This document shows positions 15,621 through 24,347 of a DNA stretch of 64,000 nt, in pieces. Position 1 is the first letter of the stretch; every line of letters starts with the position of its first letter. The position numbers and the translations under genes were made by a program. The DNA comes from Rhodospirillales bacterium (GTDB lineage: Bacteria > Pseudomonadota > Alphaproteobacteria > SMXQ01). The notes below the pieces were generated by a model. The model saw nothing but the letters and a program-made list of their open reading frames with translations, made no database searches and was not told where the DNA came from. Where the stretch lies: NCBI GenBank assembly GCA_018666775.1, contig JABIXC010000017.1, positions 372,001 to 436,000 on the forward strand, written 5' to 3'.

Positions 15621-17234
15621 TTAAGCTGCGCGGCCAGATTTGCCGGACTGTTTGCGTTTTGTCGGCGTGTTTTTGCCAGACAAGAGGAATCGATGATAAT
15701 CATCAAGGTCCCCATCAAATGGCTCTACCCTTCCATCGGAAACCAGCAAGAACTTATCCGTGGTCGCTTCCAGCAAGCGCCGATCATGGCTGACCAGAAT
15801 AACCGCACCTGCAAAATTGTTGAGCGCCGTCAGCAATTCTGTTCGGGCATCGATGTCCAGATGGTTGGTTGGCTCATCTAGAATCAACATATTGGGCTTG
15901 TCCAATGTGGCCAGCGCCAGCATCAATCGGGCACGCTCTCCACCAGATAAATCTGAAACTTTGGTCAAAACCTTATCGGCCGAAAAACCAAAGCCCCCCA
16001 ATTGTGTGCGCAACTGTTCCATAGGGAGTTTCGGGCGCAATTGGGCCAAGGTCTGGACCGGTGTTAACGACCCGTCCAGTTCTTCCAACTGGTGCTGGGC
16101 AAAATAGCCAGGGACCCATTTTCTGGCCCGCACCAGCTCGCCGCCCATCAAGGGAAGTTTATCGGCCAGCAATTTGGCCATGGTTGATTTGCCATTGCCG
16201 TTTTTACCCAGCAATGCAATGCGATCATCGGGATCAAGGCGCATGGAAAGGTTCGACAAAATCGGTTTGCCCGGCTCATAGCCGACAGATGCCCCATGCA
16301 TGCTGATCAAGGGGGGGCTGGCTTCCACTGGCTTTGGAATGCGGATCGGTGCCACCCGCTCGTCCACAGGCAGCTCAATGGTTTGCATTTTTGCTAAAGC
16401 CTTCATACGGCTCTGGGCTTGGCGGGCCTTTGAAGCTTTGGCTTTAAAGCGATTAACGAAAGCCTCCATATGGGCGCGCGCTGCTTCATGTTTTTTGGCA
16501 AATGCTGCATCAAGGGCGCGCTTGGCAGTGCGCGTGGTAACAAAGGTTGAATAATCACCGGTATAAAGGGAGAGCTTGCCATGTTCGAGATGCAAAATAA
16601 ATTCAGCGGCATTATCCAAAAGATCGCGATCATGGCTGACGATCAAAACCGTGCCGCGATAGCGTTTCAGGAAGTCCTGGAGCCACAACACCCCTTCTAA
16701 ATCCAGATAGTTGGTTGGTTCATCCAGCAACAAAAGATCAGGATTTGCGAACAAAATGGCCGCCAGTGCCACACGCATGCGCCAACCCCCGGAAAATTCC
16801 GAACAGGGGCGCAGTTGTTCTTCTTCGGCAAAGCCAAGGCCCGATAAAATAGAAGCCGCGCGGGACGGTGCCGAATAGGCATCAATGTCTGCAAGACGCG
16901 TGTAAATATCGCCCAGCGCATCAGGGTCTGTTTCCGTTTCGGCATCTTCAAGCAAGCGTTCGCGTTCATGATCAGCGGCCAAAACTGTGTCCAGCAGGCT
17001 GATATCATTGCCCGGCGCTTCCTGGGCCACCGCCCCTATTTTCCAATTTCTGGGCCATGAAACATCGCCACCATCGGTGCTCAGCTGGCCTAGAATGATC
17101 TTCAACAGCGTCGATTTACCCGCGCCATTGCGACCCACAAGACCAATACGCCGCCCTGCTGGTAAACTCGCCGTAGCGCCACCAATAATTTCGCGACCCG
17201 CAATACGGATGGTGACGTTATCAATGTTCAACAT
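15621..17234 (-). CDS. ABC-F family ATPase, YheS-like
   Basis: Soluble protein of about 537 residues with two ABC ATPase domains, a second ABC-F factor in this window. Domain 1 starts at MLNIDNVTIRIAG with Walker A GRNGAGKST and signature FSGGWRMR; domain 2 has GKNGNGKST and LSGGERARL with Walker B MLILDEPTNHLD. The linker is helical and basic (FKAKASKARQAQSRMKALAK). ABC-F proteins bind the ribosomal E site and tune translation. The FSGGWRMRVALA signature fits the ABCF3/YheS branch rather than Uup. The ATG at 17234 is preferred over an upstream TTG. The basic tail (TPTKRKQSGKSGRAA) is short. Confidence 0.92.
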   Translation of the reverse strand: MLNIDNVTIRIAGREIIGGATASLPAGRRIGLVGRNGAGKSTLLKIILGQLSTDGGDVSWPRNWKIGAVAQEAPGNDISLLDTVLAADHERERLLEDAETETDPDALGDIYTRLADIDAYSAPSRAASILSGLGFAEEEQLRPCSEFSGGWRMRVALAAILFANPDLLLLDEPTNYLDLEGVLWLQDFLKRYRGTVLIVSHDRDLLDNAAEFILHLEHGKLSLYTGDYSTFVTTRTAKRALDAAFAKKHEAARAHMEAFVNRFKAKASKARQAQSRMKALAKMQTIELPVDERVAPIRIPKPVEASPPLISMHGASVGYEPGKPILSNLSMRLDPDDRIALLGKNGNGKSTMAKLLADKLPLMGGELVRARKWVPGYFAQHQLEELDGSLTPVQTLAQLRPKLPMEQLRTQLGGFGFSADKVLTKVSDLSGGERARLMLALATLDKPNMLILDEPTNHLDIDARTELLTALNNFAGAVILVSHDRRLLEATTDKFLLVSDGRVEPFDGDLDDYHRFLLSGKNTPTKRKQSGKSGRAA

Positions 17235-17321
17235 GGGCCATTTATCCAAACATGGTTACATCGGCGCGAAACGGATTAATGAATCGCGTTGGAAAGCATT
17301 CTCGATGTCGGAAGATAAAAG

Positions 17322-17345
17322 TGGCTTCAGTGGTAACTGAAGCCA
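17322..17345 (-). terminator. Terminator-like hairpin downstream of tRNA-Glu
   Basis: TGGCTTCAGT at 17322-17331 and ACTGAAGCCA at 17336-17345 form a perfect 10-bp stem with a GGTA loop. On the minus strand it is followed by CTTTTATC, a short T tract, about 90 bases after the tRNA. Confidence 0.65.
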
Positions 17346-17432
17346 ACTTGGGTATAACGACGACGATTTTTTCACCACTGCACTCGAAGGCCTAGGACTC
17401 CCAGAAGCACAATGTTGCGTTACCAATTTAAT

Positions 17433-17508
17433 TGGCGACCCCAACGGGATTCGAACCCGTGTTGCCGGCGTGAAAGGCCAGTGTCCTAGGCCTCTAGACG
17501 ATGGGGTC
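17433..17508 (-). tRNA. tRNA-Glu (anticodon UUC)
   Basis: On the minus strand a 76-base cloverleaf is seen. GACCCCA at the 5' end pairs with TGGGGTC. The D arm reads GTCTAGAGGCCTAGGACAC, the anticodon loop CTTTCAC contains TTC, and the T arm is ACGGG-TTCGAAT-CCCGT. The discriminator is G and the CCA end is encoded (17433-17435). Confidence 0.97.
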
Positions 17509-17651
17509 GCCGGGAGAACGCAACCTTTGCAAGCGCGTTCTCAGGGGCATGACTTAAGGGGGTTCCGCCCCAAAATCAAGCCGTTTCCACCCTTTTTGAA
17601 AGATTACTTTTACAAATGCCAAGATTGGCCAAAAACGGACCGATTAAAGGC

Positions 17652-18854
17652 CTAATTTTCGTACCCAAAAAGAGGGCGAAGCCTGACACCCGCCCAGGTT
17701 CCGGCAAAAGCCGAAAGAATCCAGATCCAGCCATGAAGGCTTTGCGAAGCAATGCCCGAAAAAAATGCCCCGATATTACAGCCATAAGCGAGCCTTGCCC
17801 CATATCCCATCAACAATCCGCCGATCACGGCACCAATAATGGGGCGCAATGGAATGGTAAATCCTGGCCGATATCGCCCACCAAGACTGGCCGCCAACAT
17901 GGCGCCGCCAATGATGGCAACATTCATCAATGATGTCGTATCCTTCCAGAACGGTGCCGCCAATGCACGGCCTGTAAAGCCTCCGGACCAAAATGCGCTT
18001 CCTGTGGGGTCCCAACCGAGGATCATGGCCCCCTTGGCACCCCATAAGGTCAATCCCCATGTAATGGACCAAGGGTGGCCCGCAACCACAAGGGTGGCAT
18101 AATTCAATGCAGCCAAAGCAAGCCCAGCCCACAAGACAGTCCATGGTCCAAAAAATATGCGCTTCAGGCCTGAATTTTGCTGGTTTTGGGGCAAATCTGG
18201 CGCAGGTTTGGGTTCCCTGCCCCAACGACCAAGCCCGACCCAGGCAAGCCCCAACAGGGTCAAGGTCAGCGGCACCGCCACTTCCCAGCCCCATAGTTTG
18301 GCAAAAGAAACCGTGCCAAACCCGGGCATAGACTGCCAGAAGCCAAAATTCAACGTGGCCAGAAATCCGCCGATGCAAAAGAAAACAAGGGTGATAACCA
18401 TGCGGACATTGCCACCCCCAACGGTAAACAACGTGCCCGATGCACAGGCCCCGGCCACCTGCATCCCGATGGCAAACATGAACGCACCAATCACGACTTC
18501 CAGATCGGCCGGTGCCAAGGACCCACCAACGCCATGGCCAAAAGCAGAGCCCTTGGCCAAAACCGGTGCAAATAACAAACTGGCGACACCAATCATAATC
18601 AGCTGGATACGAATGCCTGTCACATCACGGGTCAGGACGGCTTGACGATAACTCCAGGTAAAGCCAAAGGTGCCGTGATAAAGCGCCACCCCCATCAACC
18701 CGCCAATGATCACCAGAAATCCGGGCCGGATGTCCCCAGCCATCGTCAGGCTTATTGCCGCAACAGCAAAAGCCGCGACAAGCGCCACAACAGGCACCGT
18801 TTGCGTAGGCAAACGCGTCGGTTTTTCAAGGGATGGGATAGTTTGATCAGCCAT
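17652..18854 (-). CDS. YeeE/YedE (TsuA-like) thiosulfate/sulfur transporter
   Basis: A 400-residue polytopic membrane protein of the YeeE/YedE family (DUF395), with about ten hydrophobic segments and both half-repeats in one chain. Conserved Cys lie in GACASGTLF (C137) and YGCNIGAFFSG (near 361), the kind of relay that passes thiosulfate through TsuA. A hydrophilic linker near residues 215-235 joins the halves. The expected role is uptake of thiosulfate or related sulfur across the inner membrane. It starts 14 bases after recJ on the same strand, so it probably shares that transcript. No TusA-type partner (YeeD) lies beside it. Confidence 0.9.
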   Translation of the reverse strand: MADQTIPSLEKPTRLPTQTVPVVALVAAFAVAAISLTMAGDIRPGFLVIIGGLMGVALYHGTFGFTWSYRQAVLTRDVTGIRIQLIMIGVASLLFAPVLAKGSAFGHGVGGSLAPADLEVVIGAFMFAIGMQVAGACASGTLFTVGGGNVRMVITLVFFCIGGFLATLNFGFWQSMPGFGTVSFAKLWGWEVAVPLTLTLLGLAWVGLGRWGREPKPAPDLPQNQQNSGLKRIFFGPWTVLWAGLALAALNYATLVVAGHPWSITWGLTLWGAKGAMILGWDPTGSAFWSGGFTGRALAAPFWKDTTSLMNVAIIGGAMLAASLGGRYRPGFTIPLRPIIGAVIGGLLMGYGARLAYGCNIGAFFSGIASQSLHGWIWILSAFAGTWAGVRLRPLFGYEN

Positions 18855-18868
18855 GGAAGGGGGTTTTA

Positions 18869-20653
18869 TCAGGAAGCAGGCGCTGCGTCATCAATCAAAA
18901 ACTGCACCCCGTTTTTACCCATCCAGTCATCAATCCGAAGTTTTCCGGCCAAATGGATAGGCAAACCGCCTGATTCAAGCAAAGCCTTGCCCAAAGGCCG
19001 GTCTGCGGTGCGAAATGCCATGGCTTTTATGCGCCCGCCATCGGGACCGGTTACAAAACAACGCACATGATTTTCCCCAACAACATCAGCCTTGCCGATG
19101 CGCACCCCGGCCAGCACGAAGCGCGGCTCTGAATTGCCGGCACCAAAGGGGGCTAGGCGGTTAATCTCATGAACCAGTTCCGGATTTGCCCCAGCGGGGG
19201 TCAGCGCACCATCAAAATACAGAATGCGCCCCAGTTCTTCACCCAGCGCTGCTTGCTGGGCGGCAATGCGTGTGATCATGAAATCGCGCAATTCATCCAT
19301 GCGATCGCGGGCCACGGTGAATCCTGCAGCCATGGCATGGCCACCCCCATTGATCAAAAGCCCTTCTTGGCGTGCAGCAATCACGGTGGCACCCAAATCT
19401 ATTCCCTGAATAGATCGTCCTGACCCCTTGGCCGCATCCCCATCAATGCCCGCAACACAAACCGGGCGGTGATAGCGTTCACCCAACCGGCTGGCAACAA
19501 TGCCAATAACGCCCGGGTGCCAACCATCCCCTGACACAAAAATCAAAGGCTGATTGCCCATGTCATTTTCTTCGGCCTTCAACAATGCTTCTTCCAAAAC
19601 CCGCGCTTCTATTTCGCGGCGCTCGGTATTAAAGCCATCTAGTTTCTTAACAATGTCGGATGCTTCTGCTCTGTCATCGGTGCTGAGCAATCGGCTGCCA
19701 AGATCGGGCTGGCCCACCCTTCCGCCGGCATTGATCCGGGGACCTAAAAGAAATCCCAGATGCCATGCTTCGGGCCGGGATTCTAAACGGGCAACATCGG
19801 CCAGGGCCACCAGACCAGGATTTTTTCTTGTCGCAAGTACTTTCAGGCCCTGGGCCACCAACGCACGATTGACGCCCGTCAATTTTACCTGATCACACAC
19901 CGTGCCCAATGCCACCAGGTCCAGCCATTGCATCATATCCGGTTCGGCCCGGCTTTTATAAAAGCCCCGATTGCGCAATTCCCGGTTAACCGCAATCACC
20001 AAAAGATAGGCAACGCCCACAGCCGCCAACTGGCCATGAGGACTGTCATCATCCAGACGATTGGGGTTGATGATGGCGCAGGCATCGGGCAATGCCGGTT
20101 CGGCCACGTGATGATCCACCACCACCACGTCCAGACCGGCCTTGGCAGCGATGGCCAAAGGTTCAAAGGCACTGATACCACAATCAACCGTGATCACGAT
20201 CTTTGCACCGCGTGCCTGCAGTTCCAGCAAGGCCGCCCCGTTGGGGCCATAGCCTTCCTTGATGCGGTCCGGAATATAGACATTGCAATCAACGCCAAGG
20301 GCTGCAAAAAACCGTTTTAAGACAGCCGAAGATGTTGCGCCATCCACATCATAATCGCCGAAAACGGCTATGCCTTCGCCCTTTTCAACCCCGTCTGCCA
20401 AACGCCCAGCCGCAACATTCATGTCTTTCAGATGCGCCGGATCAGGCAATAGATCGCGCAAGGTCGGGTTCAGAAAAGTTGCAGCATCATCGGCACCAAT
20501 GTGGCGACCAGCCAGCACCCTTGCCAGCAATTCCGGCAATTCAAGCCGCTGGGCAAGCATCAACGATTCACGACCATCTTCAAGTCGCGGGCGCCAGTTC
20601 ATGCCCCCAAAGGAGCGCTCAACGGAAAAAGAATCTGATACGTTGCCTGTCAT
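18869..20653 (-). CDS. recJ: Single-stranded-DNA-specific exonuclease RecJ
   Basis: 5'-3' exonuclease used in recombinational, mismatch and replication-fork repair. The 594 residues match the usual size. The DHH core shows GDYDVDGATSSAV near residue 100 and VVVDHHVAEP near 177, followed by NPNR. The DHHA1 half has SGDGWHPGVIGIVASRL and NGGGHAMAAGFTV near 430. The C-terminal OB-like domain holds LAPFGAGNSEPRF. It sits between glpX (17 bases upstream) and the YeeE-type gene, in a run with hom and an aminotransferase. Confidence 0.96.
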   Translation of the reverse strand: MTGNVSDSFSVERSFGGMNWRPRLEDGRESLMLAQRLELPELLARVLAGRHIGADDAATFLNPTLRDLLPDPAHLKDMNVAAGRLADGVEKGEGIAVFGDYDVDGATSSAVLKRFFAALGVDCNVYIPDRIKEGYGPNGAALLELQARGAKIVITVDCGISAFEPLAIAAKAGLDVVVVDHHVAEPALPDACAIINPNRLDDDSPHGQLAAVGVAYLLVIAVNRELRNRGFYKSRAEPDMMQWLDLVALGTVCDQVKLTGVNRALVAQGLKVLATRKNPGLVALADVARLESRPEAWHLGFLLGPRINAGGRVGQPDLGSRLLSTDDRAEASDIVKKLDGFNTERREIEARVLEEALLKAEENDMGNQPLIFVSGDGWHPGVIGIVASRLGERYHRPVCVAGIDGDAAKGSGRSIQGIDLGATVIAARQEGLLINGGGHAMAAGFTVARDRMDELRDFMITRIAAQQAALGEELGRILYFDGALTPAGANPELVHEINRLAPFGAGNSEPRFVLAGVRIGKADVVGENHVRCFVTGPDGGRIKAMAFRTADRPLGKALLESGGLPIHLAGKLRIDDWMGKNGVQFLIDDAAPAS

Positions 20654-20670
20654 TAGGCCCCCATCAAACC

Positions 20671-21651
20671 TTATGAATCCATAGGATCAAAACCAGATTT
20701 CATATCAAAGTTATGTTGGGTCTCGATGCGACGAATGGTTCCGGTCTTGGAACGCATCACGATGGAATAGGTGGTTGCCCCATGGGCAAAACGCCGAACC
20801 CCATCCACCATGGCACCATCGGTAACACCCGTCGCTGCAAACATGACATTGCCAGATGCAAGATCCAGAAGTTCATATTTACGATTGAGGTCATCAATGC
20901 CCCATTTTGCGGCACGGCCCCGTTCATCATCATTGCGGAACATCAAACGGCCTTGCATGAAACCACCAATACAACGAAGCGCCGCTGCCGCCAAAACCCC
21001 TTCGGGCGCGCCACCGGAACCGATATAAATATCGACACCGCTATTGGGTTCAGACGTTGCAATCACACCAGAAACATCACCATCGGAAATCAACATGATC
21101 CGTGCCCCGGAGGCGCGAACATCACGGATGAGTTCTTCATGGCGGGGACGATCAAGAATACAAACCAAAAGATCGGAAACATCGCGCTTCAGTGCCTTTG
21201 ATAATTCGGCCAAATTGGTGGCCGGGGTTTCATCAAGATCAACCACCCCTTCAGGAAGCCCGGTGCCCACGGCAATTTTGTCCATGTAAACATCCGGTGC
21301 ATTCAGAAAGCCGCCTTCTTCGGCCATGGCAATCACCGCCAAGGCATTGTTGCCGCCTTTGGCTGTAATGGTCGTGCCTTCCAGTGGGTCAAGGGCGATG
21401 TCGATCTTTGGTCCGCCCTTCCCGACCTTTTCACCGATATACAGCATGGGCGCTTCATCGCGTTCCCCTTCGCCGATCATCACAGTACCGTCTATTTCAA
21501 GGCTGTTGAGTGCATTGCGCATGGCGTCAACAGCAGCCTGATCGGCTGCCTTTTCATCACCACGACCCATAAGCCTCGAAGCACTCAGTGCTGCGGCCTC
21601 TGTCACACGCACAACCTCAAGCGCCAAATTGCGGTCCATGATTGTATCCAT
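20671..21651 (-). CDS. glpX: Class II fructose-1,6-bisphosphatase
   Basis: GlpX-type phosphatase (326 residues) that removes the 1-phosphate from fructose-1,6-bisphosphate in gluconeogenesis. Metal and phosphate motifs are IGEGERDEAPMLYIGE, DPLEGTT and the SDGDVSG loop; RLMFRNDDERGRAAKWG follows. The ATG at 21651, preceded by GGGGTGAAG, is preferred over a TTG five codons upstream. It lies 84 bases downstream of hom and upstream of recJ on the same strand, an arrangement often seen in alphaproteobacteria. Confidence 0.95.
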   Translation of the reverse strand: MDTIMDRNLALEVVRVTEAAALSASRLMGRGDEKAADQAAVDAMRNALNSLEIDGTVMIGEGERDEAPMLYIGEKVGKGGPKIDIALDPLEGTTITAKGGNNALAVIAMAEEGGFLNAPDVYMDKIAVGTGLPEGVVDLDETPATNLAELSKALKRDVSDLLVCILDRPRHEELIRDVRASGARIMLISDGDVSGVIATSEPNSGVDIYIGSGGAPEGVLAAAALRCIGGFMQGRLMFRNDDERGRAAKWGIDDLNRKYELLDLASGNVMFAATGVTDGAMVDGVRRFAHGATTYSIVMRSKTGTIRRIETQHNFDMKSGFDPMDS

Positions 21652-21735
21652 ACTCTTCACCCCCAAATATTGAATTTTTGGTAACGATTACCAGCCGCCA
21701 GTCAGCTAACCAGACCGGGCCATTATAAAGATAGT

Positions 21736-23028
21736 TTACAGCGCTTCCATGCGAATCATGCGTGGCGCGGACAACATTGTGGATAACTTTCCAATTTGTT
21801 GAAGCGCGGCCACCATGGATGCCTCACGGGTTTCATGGGTAATGAGAACCACCAGAACGGGTTCCCCCGGAGAACGGCCACGCTGAAGCATGGATTCAAG
21901 GGAAATAGACTGATCCTTGAACGCCGCTGTGACATCCGCCATAACGCCCGGTTCATCGCGCACGGTCAGGCAAATGTAATAGGCCCCGACATGATCTTCC
22001 ATGGGTGCCGGGCTTGATTTAGCCAAATCATTGACGCCAACCGCAAAGGTTGGCACCCGGGAACCACGGGCAATATCCACCAAATCAGCAACAACCGCCG
22101 ATGCCGTTGGACCGCCCCCTGCCCCTTTGCCCTCATAAACCGTGCTATCGACGAAATCGCCATCGGCGACCACGGCATTAAAAGCACCCGGAACATGGGC
22201 AATGGGCGTTACATCGGCCACCAAACAGGGATGGACCCGCTGTTCAATCGCACCGTTGATCCGGGTCGCAATCCCCAAAAGCTTGATGCGGTATCCCAGT
22301 TCGTCGGCAAAACTGATGTCATCGGCCGTGATATGGCGGATACCTTCGGTATAAACAGCGTCGAAATCAACTTCACACCCAAACGCCACTGCGGTCAGGA
22401 TCGCTAGCTTATGGGCCGTATCAACACCATCAATATCAAAACCGGGATCGGCTTCGGCATATCCCAATGCCTGGGCATCGGCCAAAACCGCATCGAATCC
22501 CAGACCCTGATCACGCATGGTGGACAAAATGTAATTACACGTCCCGTTCAGAATGCCGTAAACGCGTTCAATCCGGTTTCCAGCCAGCCCTTCGCGCAGG
22601 GCCTTGATGATGGGAATGCCGCCTGCCACGGCTGCTTCATACGCCAATGACACACCCGCGCCCTCAGCCAATTGCCCAAGTGCGTTACCATGATGGGCCA
22701 TGAGGGCCTTATTGGCTGTCACCACATGACGGCCAGCCTTAAGCGATGCTTCCACCAGATCACGGGCAATCCCTTCGGAACCCCCAATAAGTTCCACCAC
22801 CACATCGATATTATCGGTGGTGGCAAGGGCCATTGGATCATCGACCCAGGCAATACCGGCAAGGTCTAGTCCCCGGTCACGATTGCGATCGCGCGCACTG
22901 ACATGGGTGACCACAAGGTCCCGCCCACAGCGTTGGGATAAAATATCAGCCTGTGCTTGAATCAGTTGAAGCGTTGCCCCCCCAACCGTGCCAAGACCAG
23001 CCACAGCAATCTTTAAGGGGTTGTTCAA
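21736..23028 (-). CDS. hom: Homoserine dehydrogenase
   Basis: NAD(P)-dependent homoserine dehydrogenase of the aspartate pathway toward Thr and Met, 430 residues. Parts: Rossmann motif GLGTVGG (11-17), catalytic core with YGILNGTCNYILSTM, AEADPGFDIDGVDTAHKL, and a C-terminal ACT domain from about 350 (YYICLTVRDEPGVMADVT) for feedback by threonine. The start is a TTG at 23028, whose TTGA overlaps the stop of the upstream aminotransferase gene; AAAAGGCGAG lies before it. The overlap implies translational coupling. Confidence 0.95.
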   Translation of the reverse strand: MNNPLKIAVAGLGTVGGATLQLIQAQADILSQRCGRDLVVTHVSARDRNRDRGLDLAGIAWVDDPMALATTDNIDVVVELIGGSEGIARDLVEASLKAGRHVVTANKALMAHHGNALGQLAEGAGVSLAYEAAVAGGIPIIKALREGLAGNRIERVYGILNGTCNYILSTMRDQGLGFDAVLADAQALGYAEADPGFDIDGVDTAHKLAILTAVAFGCEVDFDAVYTEGIRHITADDISFADELGYRIKLLGIATRINGAIEQRVHPCLVADVTPIAHVPGAFNAVVADGDFVDSTVYEGKGAGGGPTASAVVADLVDIARGSRVPTFAVGVNDLAKSSPAPMEDHVGAYYICLTVRDEPGVMADVTAAFKDQSISLESMLQRGRSPGEPVLVVLITHETREASMVAALQQIGKLSTMLSAPRMIRMEAL

Positions 23029-24254
23029 GACGCGCTCGCCTTTTCATTTTCTGGATTGTTTTTGGGCGGAACGCCCGATGCCCGGAAAAATTGCCTGACA
23101 TTGCGCGCAGCTTGGCGAATACGCTGGCGGTTTTCAACCAGCGCAATCCGAACATAACCATCTCCATATTCCCCAAAGCCAACGCCGGGAGAAACCGCAA
23201 CCTTGGCTTCACGCAACAATAGCTTGGAAAATTCAAGAGAGCCCATTTCCTTAAACTGCTCAGGCAAGGGTGCCCATGCAAACATGGTCGCGGCAGGGGG
23301 CGGTATATCCCAACCGGCCTGCGCCATGCCGGTCACCAGAACATCACGCCGTTCACGATACAGATTGCGGATTTCCTCAACGCAATCCTGCGGCCCATTC
23401 AGCGCCGCAGCTGCGGCGGCCTGAATGGGCGTAAACGCACCATAATCCAGATAGGATTTGATCCGGGTCAGGGCATGAATCAGGCGTTTGTTCCCCGCAG
23501 CAAAGCCAATGCGCCAGCCCGGCATGGAATAGGTTTTGCTGACCGACGTAAATTCGATGGCAATGTCTTTGGCTCCCGGAATCTGGAGGATCGATGGCGG
23601 CGGGTCATCATAATAAATTTCCGCATAAGCAAGATCCGACAAGATGTAAATACCGTGAAAACGGCAGAAATCAACAACCTGACCATAAAAATCCAGATCA
23701 ACAACCTGCGCCGTCGGATTGGCCGGAAAATTCAGAATTAACGCCGTTGGCGGTGGTACTGAATTTTTGACCCCGCGCTCAAGACCAGCCAGAAAATCCA
23801 CCCCGGGACCGATGGGAATATGACGGACATTGGCCCCCGCTATGATGAATCCATAGGGATGGATCGGATAGCTGGGATTGGGCACCAAAATCACATCACC
23901 GGGTGCCGTGATGGCCTGTGCCAGATTGGCCAGACCTTCTTTGGACCCCAAAGTGACAATATTTTCTGATTCTGGATCAATATCAACATTGAAACGGCGC
24001 TTGTAATAAGCCGAATGGGCACGGCGCAATCCCGTGATGCCACGGGAATTGGAATATCGATGGGTACGCCCGTCCTGGGCTACCTCAATTAGCTTGTCCA
24101 CAATATGGCGAGGCGTTGGCTGATCAGGATTGCCCATGCCAAAATCAATGATATCGTCCCCCGCCGCACGCGCGCGGGCCTTCATCGCATTAACTTCTGC
24201 GAAAACGTAAGGCGGTAAACGCTTTATTCTCTGAAATTCTTCATCCATATCCAT
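23025..24254 (-). CDS. AlaC/DapL-like class I aminotransferase
   Basis: PLP enzyme of fold type I, about 409 residues, close to the AlaC/LL-diaminopimelate aminotransferase-like group. Landmarks: DFGMGNPDQPTP near the start, YSNSRGITGLRRA, NFPANPTAQV (substrate/PLP Asn), SDLAYAEIYYD, and the Schiff-base Lys in TSVSKTYSMPGWRIGF. It is placed directly before hom, with which it overlaps by four bases, so a role in aspartate-family or pyruvate/alanine metabolism is likely. I chose the ATG at 24254; a TTG-initiated extension to 24290 is less likely. Confidence 0.92.
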   Translation of the reverse strand: MDMDEEFQRIKRLPPYVFAEVNAMKARARAAGDDIIDFGMGNPDQPTPRHIVDKLIEVAQDGRTHRYSNSRGITGLRRAHSAYYKRRFNVDIDPESENIVTLGSKEGLANLAQAITAPGDVILVPNPSYPIHPYGFIIAGANVRHIPIGPGVDFLAGLERGVKNSVPPPTALILNFPANPTAQVVDLDFYGQVVDFCRFHGIYILSDLAYAEIYYDDPPPSILQIPGAKDIAIEFTSVSKTYSMPGWRIGFAAGNKRLIHALTRIKSYLDYGAFTPIQAAAAAALNGPQDCVEEIRNLYRERRDVLVTGMAQAGWDIPPPAATMFAWAPLPEQFKEMGSLEFSKLLLREAKVAVSPGVGFGEYGDGYVRIALVENRQRIRQAARNVRQFFRASGVPPKNNPENEKASAS

Positions 24255-24347
24255 GATCCAAGCCAAAGACTGACCGCAGATTGCGACCAAAGCGTGACAG
24301 ACAAAGCAAAAATGCCTGCCGGGCGATGTGGTTTAACGCCTGCTTGC

